From assembly GCA_025618425.1 (NCBI GenBank), contig CM046833.1, forward strand, positions 9,063,429 through 9,127,428: DNA of 64,000 nucleotides, written 5' to 3'. This DNA is from Heliocidaris tuberculata. Its lineage: Eukaryota; Echinodermata; Echinoidea; Camarodonta; Echinometridae. This document shows positions 13,801 through 23,700 of this stretch, piece by piece (positions within the stretch are counted from its first letter, which is position 1; each line of letters opens with the position of its first letter). Position numbers and translations under genes: made by a program. A model generated the notes under the pieces. That model was not told the origin of the DNA. It saw only the letters and a program-made list of their open reading frames with translations, and did not search any database.

Positions 13801-14278
13801 CCTTAAGGCTTTGCAGCAAATGCAAACAAAGAAAATTGGTCTCCGAAATGGGCGACTGTAGGAAACAGTCTCCGATATCAGCCGTACGCCCCTGGTAGTC
13901 TAACGTTACTGTGACTCTTGATCTTGTGACTGTTTTTTGTTATTGTTGAATGTTGAAATTTGATGGACTAGATCTAGATCTAGACTAGATCTTGATCTAG
14001 ATCTATGGCTAAAAACAAAATTTAAAAACCAGGGAAATGTAACTAAGTTGGTCTTAACTTTTAGAAAAACTATCACTGACGTTCACGTCATTATTGACAG
14101 TGCATTGACCTGAGTGATGCTGATACAGATAACGGTTGAACATGCTCAATTTGACACTGTCACTGCATGCATACACGAGTCCATTCATTCACACAGTTGT
14201 CTTATTTATGGACGCACAACACAATTTCACCAAAAAAAACTTACTGTCGGCATCTCCATTCACAAGGTTCTCCGCCAT
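1..14278 (-). CDS. USF3: USF3-like bHLH transcription factor, five exons, 3' end beyond window
   Basis: Coding join (minus strand): 14278-14245, 10067-9989, 8258-8135, 3868-3772, 1889-1. Every junction is GT-AG and all phases agree, giving 741 codons without a stop up to the window edge. The protein starts MAENLVNGDAD. The basic region and helix 1 (about residues 46-72) contain KSHHAEIEKRRKSKLNEGIN. The loop is PDRDAKR, and helix 2 (80-104) contains SKVQILEDTYNLVVELKKK. An acidic/basic coiled coil follows (112-141, DEIKRLMEENAKLKKEKEDW), then a long Gln/Ser/Thr/Val-rich tail. Basic-region His5 and Glu9 are present, while position 13 is Lys rather than the Arg of USF1/2; as I recall, vertebrate USF3 also has Lys there. 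The coiled coil (EIK.L...WTEFFKSMNI) resembles USF3. The likely role is a nuclear E-box-binding regulator with a large activation domain. The family call is inference from bHLH, coiled coil and Gln-rich tail; another bHLH-zip family is possible. Confidence 0.8.
2640..3062 (+). repeat. ~430-bp interspersed repeat, copy A
   Basis: It aligns with the reverse complement of about 28,860-29,250; shared blocks include GGCGATTTTTCTTTTCCAAT, AATGGCACTAATTCCG and TTTTTGAGGCAGGCTTTGG. It lies in intron 4 of the USF3-like gene. Confidence 0.8.
3772..3868 (-). CDS. USF3: USF3-like, coding exon 4 (helix 2)
   Basis: Acceptor cattgcag, donor gtaaat. It starts at phase 0 with SKVQILEDTYNLVVELKKK, a clear HLH helix 2, and leaves in phase 1. 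The SK.xIL start corresponds to the SKGGIL start of the last exon of the USF gene at 45,518. Confidence 0.85.
4229..5591 (+). mobile_element. TIR element with an internal minisatellite
   Basis: Left end GCATACTTGCCAAC (4229-4242); right end GTTGGCATGTATGC (5578-5591), inverse at 13 of 14 bases. Possible 4-bp AATG flanks. Most of the interior is an eight-unit tandem repeat, followed by AACGGTTAAACG-type palindromic sequence. Similar ends occur near 32,449 and 49,930. Confidence 0.55.
4296..5066 (+). repeat. Minisatellite, period 95-98 bp, eight units
   Basis: Units begin near 4296, 4392, 4488, 4583, 4680, 4776, 4874 and 4972 with GAAACAGAGRTGAAAC and contain TTACTTGACAAATTAATTC and GGCGGGTCGTCTTCAAG. 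Units diverge from one another by some tens of percent. Confidence 0.85.
6359..6600 (+). mobile_element. ~236-bp MITE, copy 1
   Basis: It aligns along its whole length with 7777-8012; shared blocks include TGATGTTTCTTTCCTGGGGA and CCTGTTATTAATGAATGAAC. Its left inverted end is partly decayed. Confidence 0.75.
6643..7012 (+). mobile_element. 370-bp TIR element with 7-8 bp TSD
   Basis: Ends CCCCGGGGGGGGTACTCA and TGAGTACCCC(C)n. It is flanked by CTAAATT on both sides (6636-6642, 7013-7019), extendable to 8 with the next C, which would fit a hAT-type insertion. Inside, ACCCATGTCTAAGGAT recurs five times, making a short internal array. Confidence 0.75.
7025..7160 (-). mobile_element. Partial inverted copy of the ~236-bp MITE
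   Basis: The reverse complement reads CTATGTCTGGCAAGCCT, AGGTTGTCAAGAACAACCTT and GGTCTATT, matching the right half of the 6,359 and 7,777 copies. Confidence 0.7.
7200..7697 (+). mobile_element. 3' fragment of a non-LTR retrotransposon
   Basis: A decayed RT C-terminal phrase (LWNNLPYLLKKIAP, plus strand near 7,337-7,385) is followed by a T-rich 3' UTR. It ends ATGGAAATAAAGTTGAATTGAATTG, a CR1/L2-style repeat tail. Confidence 0.6.
7777..8012 (+). mobile_element. ~236-bp MITE, copy 2 with perfect 18-bp TIRs
   Basis: It begins AATAGACCTGTTCACAAA and ends with the exact reverse complement. This is the best-preserved of three copies within 1.7 kb. Confidence 0.85.
8135..8258 (-). CDS. USF3: USF3-like, coding exon 3 (basic region, helix 1, loop)
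   Basis: Acceptor ttgaacag, donor gtgagt. The 124 bases hold 41 codons plus one entering base. They encode EDMEKAKRK, the DNA-binding basic region HHAEIEKRRKSK and helix 1 LNEGINKLIEIL, ending in the loop PDRDAKR at phase 0. Confidence 0.88.
9792..9890 (+). repeat. Fragment of the GTCATAAGGACCGC repeat family
   Basis: Shares GGGGTAACCTCGCTAGTCAT and repeated ATTCATAAGGACCGCTAT with 32,592-32,885. Confidence 0.7.
9989..10067 (-). CDS. USF3: USF3-like, coding exon 2
   Basis: Acceptor ttttttcag, donor gtgagc. It encodes PVQALLTVHPAGMLEANF and a short acidic stretch (about residues 13-37). It enters in phase 1 and leaves in phase 2. No known domain is visible; this is the linker ahead of the basic region. 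Confidence 0.75.
10376..10709 (+). mobile_element. 334-bp MITE
   Basis: Left AAGCCCACCGCACACTATAC and right GTATAGTGTGCAGTGGCTT are inverted, with the subterminal ATCGGAT also repeated. It directly abuts the next fold-back element. Confidence 0.75.
10708..11375 (+). mobile_element. Fold-back element, long inverted arms
   Basis: Both arms (about 300 bases each) start TTAAAGGAGAATGAAACCCT or its inverse and share AAAGAGAGGATAGAGAGA and CTTTCTATGGCGATC. The centre has AACGTTTAACCGTTTC. A relative is at 40,838-41,262. Confidence 0.8.
11376..12065. other. USF3-like intron, no recognised feature
   Basis: AT-rich intron sequence. I see no exon, RNA gene or clear repeat boundary here. Confidence 0.5.
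12068..12257 (-). repeat. GTTAACCTTGCATAA family, copy 1
   Basis: The reverse complement starts ACAGTTAACCTTGCATAAG and shares AAGTCGAA-type repeats with 43,942-44,118. Confidence 0.6.
12924..13428 (+). mobile_element. 505-bp fold-back element
   Basis: Left arm TTAAAGGGAAAGTTCACCC and right arm GGGTGAACTTCCCCTTTAA are inverted. The arms extend about 160 bases and include AATATTGGCGAAGG-type and GTGACGTCACATGCGAGCAG blocks, so two TGACGTCA palindromes are present. Confidence 0.85.
13553..13895 (+). repeat. Possible TIR element
   Basis: GAGGTGCACGGCG on the left and CGTACGCCCCTG on the right are loosely inverted, and GATATTGGAGA/TCTCCGATATC lie next to them. No convincing target duplication. 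Confidence 0.3.
14245..14278 (-). CDS. USF3: USF3-like, coding exon 1
   Basis: ATG on the minus strand at 14278, followed by MAENLVNGDAD and one base (A). The donor is gtaagt. The extra A joins AT of the next exon to make Asn. The exon is only 34 bases and is supported by its strong donor, the matching phase and the AAGATGGCGG start context. Confidence 0.75.
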
Positions 14279-14500
14279 CTTTATATTCTCTTAGAAATAT
14301 TATTGGCTAGAGCAGGGAAGATATTGATACGTTGCAAGAAATATCAGTCTCAAATAGAGTAGAAATGTTCATGCTTTCGGCTCCTACATTTTGTAACACG
14401 GCAGTGAAAATTTACATTTCTCTTGTGGCGTACGCTTTTCGGCCATCTTGAAAATTGTTATAAATTTCTCACAAGAGCCGATAGATGGCGCTCGCTCAAA
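14279..14500 (-). promoter_or_regulatory. Probable promoter/5' leader of the USF3-like gene
   Basis: Read on the minus strand, the start codon lies in AAGATGGCGGAG (14270-14281), which resembles a YY1 site (consensus AAGATGGCGGC) over the initiator. A second AAGATGGCC lies at 14441-14450. A CCAAT box (ATTGG on the plus strand, 14302-14306) sits about 25 bases before the ATG. The transcription start cannot be placed from sequence alone. Confidence 0.4.
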
Positions 14501-14940
14501 GGAACTTGGAGGAAGAAATTTGGAGGAAGAAAGAATGAGAATGTCGTGACGAAGGAATATTAATTTTGGAAAGAGATGAGGGGGGGGGGGGACCGGGGGG
14601 CAACAAAACGTGCTGATTAATTTTCCATTTACATAGCTGATCAAGTTTACTTTTTTTTTCAGGATGAAGATAAGTAAAAATTTGAGACGAAGAGAACTGT
14701 AGGACTGGTCAAAATCGGTGTCATTTCTTACCAAGATGGGTGCATCCAATGTTGTTTGAAAGTAGGGGGGGGGCAAAAATTGTTTTCAACTATTTCCCCT
14801 CGGTATTCCCCCCCCCCCCCCCTCATCGGTATTTACCTCCGACTTTTCCCGGATTTTATTATTCCGCGGGCATCCCTGGCCATCCCATCGGCCCTGAAAA
14901 TGGGACTGCGGGGTATTTAATCCCTTGGTTTTCATGATTC

Positions 14941-15073
<133 letters not shown>

Positions 15074-15299
15074 TCTCCTTCACACACACGCACACACACA
15101 CGCGAGCGCTCGCTGGCCATCTCCGAATGAAACCGGATATTTTAATTACTTACTGAATCTCAAGTTATGCGTAGAAAAAAAAGTGTTCACTGAGTGAAAG
15201 TTTAACACTTTCGATCCTCTACATTCTAGCAGAGACGGCACTCCCCGAGGCAGGGGGCACAATGCCCCCCATCCTCACACACGCACACACACAATTTTT

Positions 15300-15800
15300 C
15301 AAGTGCCAAAAATGCCCTCTTTCTTTTTGATGAGTGCCTTTTTTACTACTAAAAGTGCCCCTTTTACTTTCTAATAAATGTCCTTTTCCCTTCTGATAAG
15401 TGCCCCTTTTCAAATCTGATAAGTGCTTTTAACTACCAATTAAGTGCCCTTCCCCCTTGTAATAAGTGCCACCTTTCAAAGCTAATAATTTCCCCCTTTT
15501 TCTCTCTAATATATGCCCTTTTCTCCTTTGGCAAGTGCATTTTACTTCTGACAGGTGTCCCTATTCCCTGCTAATAAGTGCCCATTTATTCACTTCTGAT
15601 AACTTCCCTTTTTTTCATAATTATTAATCTTATAAGTGTCCTCTTTTTACTTCTGATAAATGCCCCTTTTACTCTCTAATATGTGCCCTTTTCCTATTCT
15701 CATAAAGTCATAAGTGCACCTTTTCATCTCTTATTAGTGCCCCTTTCCACCTCTGAGAAGCGCCTTTTCCTCTTCTGATAAGTGCCCCCTTTTACCGATA
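15300..15800 (+). repeat. Degenerate minisatellite, core AAGTGCCCCTTTTACTTCTG
   Basis: The core recurs roughly every 20-35 bases, with variants such as GATAAGTGCCCC; more copies appear at 16,430-16,490. It is enclosed by poly-C stretches and looks like the body of a larger repeat element. Confidence 0.7.
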
Positions 15801-15959
15801 TTTCCCACTGTTTCTTACAAAAAGAGCCATATCTAGCTTCAAAGAACTGGTGCCGCCTTAACAAGTATACCCATATTATACTACAACTATAATAGGCAGC
15901 GGTCGAGAACTGGAGGCAAGAGGGGCACAAAGTCCCCCCCCCCCCCCCCCCCGCCCAGC

Positions 15960-16420
15960 AAATGATGTCTGATTCCGCTCACTCGAATGTGCCCATAATT
16001 TACCACAAGTTTAGGGCAATATTTTCGAAAAAATTTCCCCAAACTCGCTCTTATATTATATAATCAATTCACGCATGCAGATCGTACACAGTATATGTTG
16101 ATATCCGGATGAAATCCTAAAGAAAAACGACATGGTTAAGAAACGAATTAAAAGATCATTCGACATTCACCCAAAAATGAATTTGCTGTTGTCATTTTCA
16201 TATTGCTGTAAATAATGCACAACCCAAGGACTTCAGCATTAGAAAATAATCTGATTGTTTTTTGCTCACTCGCTTCGCTCGCTCGGACATGAATCATTAG
16301 ACAATTACACACAATTGCTAATTGGGGAAGCTGAAGCAGTTTCCAGAACCACAATAAAAATGAAGTAGACGATGCTTGTGTAGGGTAATGCCACTGTCAC
16401 AAAGTGGTCCCTTTTTTAGC
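15960..16420. other. Intergenic, no recognised feature
   Basis: AT-rich sequence between minisatellite blocks; no coding signal or repeat ends recognised. Confidence 0.4.
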
Positions 16421-17459
16421 TTTATGTTCACGCCTTGGAGGTGCCCCTGTTTTCCCCCACTAAAAGTGCCCCTTTTTTGCTGGTGCCCCCACTATTTCAA
16501 GACATTCAGCCGCCCCTGCATTCTAGTCCTAATTTCGTTTACTGAGCATATTGTTCCGATTGCCAAAGCTGCAATTTCTCTTCAAATATTATGCTATAGG
16601 CCTTTGCATAAACATGATAAAGTGATTATTATAAGAAACCTTGGTTAAAGCCCATACTTTGAAATGGATACCACAGACCTAGCCATGGCAGGGAAACGGA
16701 GGCAAACCCCACCCCCTTTGAAAGCGAAGAGGAGAGGAAAGATAAAGAGAGCGAAAGAAAGGGAATGGAAAATGGAAGGCTAAAAATTTTAAAAAATAAT
16801 AAGCCTCCTCCCAGTTACCCTCCCTTTATTGTTGACCATGGATTTCATGATCCATTTGACCAAAGCGCCCCCCCCCCCCCCCCATCGCGCTTGATTGCTT
16901 GAGTGATTGATCGCACCCTCAAAAACTTCATTCACTTCCGCCACCGCCACTGAACGAGGTGCCCGAGTATGCAATTTTTGTGTCTTTCTATAGGGCCCTC
17001 TTGCTTAAAAAGTTGCGATTAAACGCAACTTGAAAAATTAAAACAAAGTAAAAAAAATATGCGATTTTGGTGACTGGTTGAAAATCGTGTTGCGATTATT
17101 ATTATTATTGATCTGTTATTTTGTGTTTTTTTTTTAGTTGGGTTTAATTGCATTTTTTTATGCAAGAGGGCACTGGTGTATATTGACGACGAAATCACGT
17201 TTTACAATTGTCGTAGTTCGAAGTAGGTCACTCCAAAAAGAGCACATAATATGGGCAACCACTGTTGTGTGTTCTCATCCAGGATCAACACCCACTCGTC
17301 ACAGGGACCAATGCACTGCCTGAACTCAGTCAATTCCAATACTGGAATTACAAACTCCTGAAGAATTGAAGTATCAAGCAAATTACTACGGATACGGTAC
17401 GTTGAGAACAAGCATGATAGAAGGAATGAATCTCCGATGCCCTGGCCGATATAACGAGT

Positions 17460-17819
17460 ACTCTACATCAGGCGCGCCGGAAGCAATTCTGGATGGGGGG
17501 GGCAAACAACCCAGGGGGCTCAAAAATTTTCGAAGAAACTCGAAAGCGAGATAGCGAAGCAACAGAGCTGGTTACGAGCACTGGCGTAAATCACACATAT
17601 AATCTTTTATTTTGCGAGCGAGCGAAAAATAACCACTTTTTTTAAGTGATATACAATATTTTCATTCCAACTCTTCTTCTTTTTCTTTTTATTCTTCTTC
17701 TTCCTCTCCCTTTTTTTTTTTTTTTTTTTTTTTTTTGGGGGGGGGGGCTTTTTTTTTGGGGGGGGCGAAAATGCATTTTGCCCCCCCCCACTTTTTCGTT
17801 TGGGGGGCGACTGCCCCCC

Positions 17820-17855
<36 letters not shown>

Positions 17856-17880
17856 CTTTCGGCGCCTATGCTCTACATCA
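17460..17880 (+). repeat. Poly-G/poly-T/poly-C element
   Basis: GGCGCGCCGGAAGCAATTCT on the left and CTTTCGGCGCC on the right are loosely inverted around very long T, G and C runs. CTCTACATCA appears on both flanks and may be the target duplication. Confidence 0.45.
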
Positions 17881-19357
17881 CATCACTGGTTTGACCGTAT
17901 CACTTAAAAACTTCATTCCTTCACTTCCCTCAAACTCTCTAATATTACCTAATTACAATGTACCTCTGAACTAATTTACGTAAATTCCGACCCTCAATCT
18001 CTTAACTGGGCAGAACTATTTTACCTTATGAAGGAATATTACAGTGATTAGCCTTCATCAATAAAAACGGGGCAGACGCCCAGTTACAATTAACGTAAAA
18101 AGGAATTCAAAGAACCTCAACAATGACTGGTTTTCTTTCAGAAATTTATGGCGCGATTCCTAGTTCACAAAAAAAAAAGAATCCAACGAACCTTACACAG
18201 TAATTTGCTTTCATTCATAAACTTATGGTGTCAATCAAGGAATCCAATTTCAAACAATCTTGAACCCAAATAACAGAGCTTACATGTATAGAAAACAATC
18301 TTTCCATAGCAAATTCCTCACATACATGTATCTTCTTGACTAATGAGAAGCATGCCAAACACGACTTTAATACCTTTATAAAAAGCACAAAAACTCAACT
18401 TTCCACACAATAATAAGGGGGGGGGGGGGTTCTCGCTTGCTCGCAAAATTTAAAAACCGGTTAATATTCAGGGGATAGGTGTGACCAACACCTCTCTCGA
18501 AAATGTGCCTGTATACGCCTATATAGGACAATGCCCTTACAAAATGTTAATAAAAGTCTCCTTCAGCTGTGCTCGCTGTATCCGAATGTAAACATTACCC
18601 TTCGGTACTAACTGGTGAAGCGAACTAGGCCTAATTATGGAGACACATTAAAGTTAGGAATCATGAAGGGGTCTACATGTGCCTTTAATAGTGCCGAGTC
18701 ATGAGCCCTGCCCAGAAAAAAAAAATCCTGGTAATTTTGGTAATTGAAATCGCACCATTTCAAGATTTTAAAAATGCCAATGCGCGGTATACAGCCAACT
18801 GTCGTGGGAAAGTGGACATCCGGCGGCCGGCCTCCTACCCGCCCCCCCCCCCCCCCCTCCGGCCCCCACTAGAAGATGTGATAAGTAGGCCTATTGCAAT
18901 ATGAGTTCTTATGCTGATGCACAGATTATTCTCACTTATATACAAAAAAATTAAGAATAAACAAATAAAAAACAACAACAAACAAACAAACAAAAACAAA
19001 ACTGCGGAATACACACTTGGCAGCGCCGGTTTTACTTTAGATGTCGCAAAGATTTTCCATAAATCAACCTTGTAGTTTAAATTCAATAAGGCCTAATTTA
19101 TCAGTTATCTAGTCAAGTGTGCGAAACATTTATGATGACATATTATACGTAATCCGAACATTTTTCCCTGGGATGTACAAGTTATCAAAATTGCCATTGA
19201 GTTGATTTTTCGAAAGCCTTTGCGAACGAGTTTTAAATAAACAAGTTTGCCAAGGCATTTATTAAGCCATGATGAAATACCAATATATTATGCCTATTTT
19301 CTTAACGGATCCATAACATGATGAGGTTTATTCCGTAACAATAGAAATTCGACTATA
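17881..19357. other. Intergenic stretch between the two USF-family genes
   Basis: I see homopolymer tracts (G near 18,418, C near 18,841) and AT-rich sequence. No exon with consistent splice sites was found. Confidence 0.4.
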
Positions 19358-19359
19358 TA

Positions 19360-19972
19360 CAGTGTGTCCCAGAAAAAACGAAACCCTAAAACAAAGGTTT
19401 ATTATGACCACACTATGTGCTGTATGACAGTGATTATTCATTTTCCATAAACTTAAAGTATTGTGCTTTTAAATGATACCTTGATGGCATCCATCCGTAC
19501 ATTCTTTACCGAGCAGCGGCATTTTGAAAATGACATGTAAAAACTCAGTTGTGCCAGATTTGGGTAAAACCGTGAAAACGTTAGGATCACATGCGAACAT
19601 AACCCAAATGTAACATGACTTTTAAAACCCTGCGAGAAGACTGTTTTCATGTGTTTCTTTCAATAAGATGGTAAGGATAATGCCCTCATCATGAAATATA
19701 GGATGGTCAGTGTTTTGTTGATGTTGGGGGTAAAGAAAGGGCATGATTTGTATTGAAACGGTTTTACCCAAATCTGGCACAACTGAGATTTTACATGTCA
19801 TTTTCAAAATGCTGCTGCTCGGTAAAGCATGTACAGATGGATGTCATCAAGGTATCATTTAAAAGCATATATACTTCTAGTTTTTGGAAAATAGATAATT
19901 ATTGTCATAGAGCACATAGTGTGGTCACAATAACCCTTTGTTTTAGGGTTTCGTTTTTTCTGGGACGCACTG
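19360..19972 (+). mobile_element. 613-bp long-TIR element flanked by TA
   Basis: It starts CAGTGTGTCCCAGAAAAAAC and ends GTTTTTTCTGGGACGCACTG, each side flanked by TA (19358-59, 19973-74). Arms of about 200 bases share TGGGTAAAACCGT/ACGGTTTTACCCA-type sequence. A TA duplication fits a Tc1/mariner-type non-autonomous element. Confidence 0.8.
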
Positions 19973-20589
19973 TAGATATACATGCCCCTCCCTTTTCTCT
20001 GGAAAAAAAAATCCCCCCCAGTGCACCTAGCTTGTACAAAACTTTTTTTCATTTCATTTTCACGGTGATTGTTAATGTTCTTTATTCTGATATACTTTAT
20101 ATATAATATTGATGTCAATGTCAACGAAGTGTTGTAGCGAAATATCACCCCCCCCCCCCAAACAACCAAATACCCATACAAATAAGCAGATCAAAACAAA
20201 AATGATAACTAAAATATCCTAGATACGTACCCGTAAACCGAAACTTTCTTCGGATAAACATAACATAGGCAAAGGCCATAGGCAGCGGGGAGCCGCAACC
20301 CCCCCCCCCCCCAGCCCCACGCCCAGTTATCCACTAAAAGAACTTACAAGGAACCTCCCCTATCCCTGCACGATGGTGTCACCCCCCCCCCCCCCCAACC
20401 TCCTTATTATTTCCATTTCTAGTAGAAAATGAGAATAATAGGGACATTTCCTTTGTTTTCGTTAACATACACGTACATGAGAATAAAAGGGGGAGGGGGC
20501 AGAAAATGTGCGGGACAAAAAGACAAGTATACGCGGATACGCCCTAGCTACCTAGACTACTGCTACTATACTACGATACGTGTTACATG

Positions 20590-20734
20590 CACCTTGCGTG
20601 CATAATATATGCAGACCTTTCGGCTAGTATATTGTCACATGTTCACTCTTTCTCTCACATGACCAGCTTGTTTGGCCCCGTGACTAGCGCTAGAAATCCT
20701 GATTCGTTTTTGCTTTCCCACACGTTTCAACCAC
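20590..20734 (+). promoter_or_regulatory. USF: Probable USF promoter / 5' leader with two E-boxes
   Basis: The 145 bases before the USF start codon carry two CACATG E-boxes (20636-20641 and 20656-20661) whose starts are 20 bases apart, each preceded by T. CpGs are more frequent here than in surrounding introns. The exact transcription start is unknown. CACATG is a weaker USF site than CACGTG, so autoregulation is only a possibility. Confidence 0.35.
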
Positions 20735-20766
20735 ATGGATGTACTGGATCAGACCTTAGAGCAAGG
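20735..20766 (+). CDS. USF: USF coding exon 1
   Basis: ATG at 20735 gives MDVLDQTLEQ plus GG. The donor is gtaata, a weaker than average site. GG joins the first A of the next exon to give Gly, then PQDKDKDLEEE. I chose it because it is the only short ATG exon I found upstream with the required phase, and it lies in a CpG-richer block with E-boxes. Confidence 0.72.
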
Positions 20767-23700
20767 GTAATAAAAGAAATATTCGGTTTTGAGCTATACA
20801 AAGCTGTATTTTTTGCTGCCTTTTCGACCGTTGTTGAAATGTCGTAGTGTATTTCCTGTGTAAGTATGTGTGTAGAGCCGTTCTGTAGCGTGTCAGTTAA
20901 GTTTGATATGGAGACGAACTGTTTGAGGTCGTTTTACGTTGCATGGGTATGGCGTTGTGCGATTGGTCCTTTGTTGTTTCGCCGGCTGATGTGGCTGTGT
21001 GACTGTGTGTGTTTGTATGCAACGCAAATGCAATGGCCTGGTGCTTGACGCTCGGGAATTATGCGTTAGTCCCATTTTGGGAACTCTTAGAAAAAAAGAA
21101 ATATTTACCTTTAAAAGACTACATGTACGGTACACTACTATCACCATTGCAATCATTAGGGACATTGTTGTTATTGACATTGTCATGATAATGCAGTTAC
21201 ATGATGTAGGTCCTCAGGCAAAAATTATTTTATCTTTTTTTTTTCTCCCTTTCAGTTCACTTTCACTATAATTCAGGCTTTCTACAAAACCTCATATTGA
21301 TGCACTTATCCAGTGAACAAGGTTATAATATAACCTTGATGTAGATCCTGGGTTCTTGTTTATATTGTCAGGCGGGCCAGAAATATTCCTGAAATTATGT
21401 CGGGATCGTGGACCTCTGACTGAGTATTACACATAGACCTGCGATATCATTTTGACGTAGTGGGACTGACGTCCATGACCTCTCATGCACGAAACATTGT
21501 GTATTAACTTTCTGGGTTTTTTTTTAATTCAGCGAGCGAGCGAGCGAAGCTAGTGAGCAAAATGGTTGTGAAAATGTAATTTCGTCGTCATAATGTGCTA
21601 ATTTTGTAGATAAGATATAAAAATTACAAAGAGACCATTTCACTGCCCGAAAATGAGGTGGTGGGTGCCTGAATGCCAGGTTAGTGAAAAAAATAAGTGG
21701 GGGCTAAGGGCGATTAGCCCCCGAAACTCTTGAAAAAGCCACCTTAAATGAAAAACGAGCCACCGTCAAATGATATTTCTGCCCCTGGGTCATAGTGCAT
21801 AAAAATCTCTTAACACAATAGGTGGACTTCAAAGTAGCCCTCGTGAAAGAAATTTTGTTTTTTTACACTGTGCCAGGTACATGTACATGTAAGTTTGATA
21901 AACGGATGATTATGCTTTGCTACATGTATTTGTGACCGAGGAAACAAAAATTTTGATACCTTAATTTTTTACATATAGTTACATGTAGGTTGATGTACAT
22001 ACATGTACATATGTACATGTACATGTATCCTCAGTCATAATTACATAAACAATAAATTATTTTTTTTGCGGGCCACATGAAATTTTCTCGCGGGCTGCAG
22101 GCCGTGCAGGGGTTATAGATTACATGTATACCGGGGGGGGGGGGGGGGGGGGGGGGTATATGTCTCATTGAGGCCTGTACGGCATCAGTGTCCATAACTT
22201 TCTGAAAAGCACCCTAAACGAGGATTTAAGTCGAGAGGTTTTGACAGGGTTTTTAATGTACTGTATTAAGGGAAAATCCTTGAAAAATTTCGGATGTTTA
22301 GATCCTTTACATTTATTTTTTAGATCTTGCCTAGATCTGGTATTGGACACCCTATTCAAGGATTGGTTCTTCTTTCCTGTTTTTTGATACCCTAAATGAG
22401 ATACCTGGGTTACCCGTCTGGTGGTGAAAAAAAAACCAATCCTTTTTACTTGTTTTCATGGACGAGGAGGCCGTACAGGCCTCAATGAGACATACATGTA
22501 CCCCCTGGGATTTTACTATGACCTGGTCTAAGTAAATATTTACAGCAAAAATGGATGTAAAACTCTAGACGGCACTTGAACCTTCAGGAAAAGTAGGAAA
22601 TGAATTAAAAAAGGAAGAACTGATGGAACTATCAATCACTACATGTATGTGGACTGAAGAGGTGAAAACACCAATATAATAGGAAAAATTTTGAGAAAAT
22701 ACTTCCTTCTTCAATTCAGGATGCATGCTAGAAAAGTTGATTTCATACTAAATTCTTTATTAGGATCTGTATCACCTTGATCAAATTTTGTCCGGCGATC
22801 TTGCTCAGGGCTTCAAAGCACGCATGTGTGCTGGAGGTTACACTCTCTATGGGAAGCAATTCTCTGTGGTATGAATTGAAGGTATGGAGAGCGAGGTTAT
22901 CTCGCATAGTGTGAGTGCAATAATAAGCTCGCATACAAGCCCCTGAACGCTCGCTTTCTAACCACCCTGGCACGGTACGCTTTGGCACGGCACGGATCAG
23001 CACGGTACGCTAAGCATCTGAACAGGGCCCAAGATGACATGATGTACAAATGTAAAAGTTTTTTTTTTCACTTCCTCATTCATGGACATGTGTATGTGGC
23101 CTACCAGTGATTTGTCCTTCCTACATGTAATGTACATGTACATGTACACTGTAAAGGTGTCGTAGTCAAGTGGTTTAATCCCTTGGCTGGAGATGCGAAG
23201 GTCGTGGGTTCGATCCCTGGCACGGCGCTAGTGTTCTTTGGCAAGACATTAATCTACATTTGCCACTCTCAACCCAGGTGTGAAATGGGTACCGTTGGGA
23301 AGGAATTCTCGAATGCTGTGAGCACCGAATTCGGTAGCCTAGCTAGAGCCGTGGTAATATACTAGTATTGGAGGTCCTTGAGCATCTTGATATGTGGTGA
23401 ATATTAGCATTATAAAAATACCCAATATTATTATTATTATTAGGTGGTCTGTCGTAGACAGATCACCTCTTAATTTCGTCAGAATTTTCTTTATTATTCT
23501 CTATTTATTTTTATTACTTCCGTACACTTTTTTGTGTCACGCATAACTCAAAATCGCCTGATTCAATTTTCTTCAAATTTCGGTCATCATCAGGCCTTGC
23601 ATGAAGTTTCCGTTTAAAACTTTTCAAGGTCATCAGGGGAGCGTTTCATGAAAGGATTTGTCGGATATTTTATCCGACAAGTGTTATTTAAGCTACTGAA

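Noticed and set aside
17646..17974. Proline/phenylalanine-rich open frames
   Set aside because: They come from the T, G and C homopolymer runs of a repeat element.
19753..20181. 117- and 108-codon open frames
   Set aside because: They overlap the arm of the TA-flanked transposon and show no splice or domain support.
23156..23230. Genuine tRNA gene
   Set aside because: Box A and box B are present but no complete cloverleaf or acceptor stem forms, and a SINE body and ATT tail follow.
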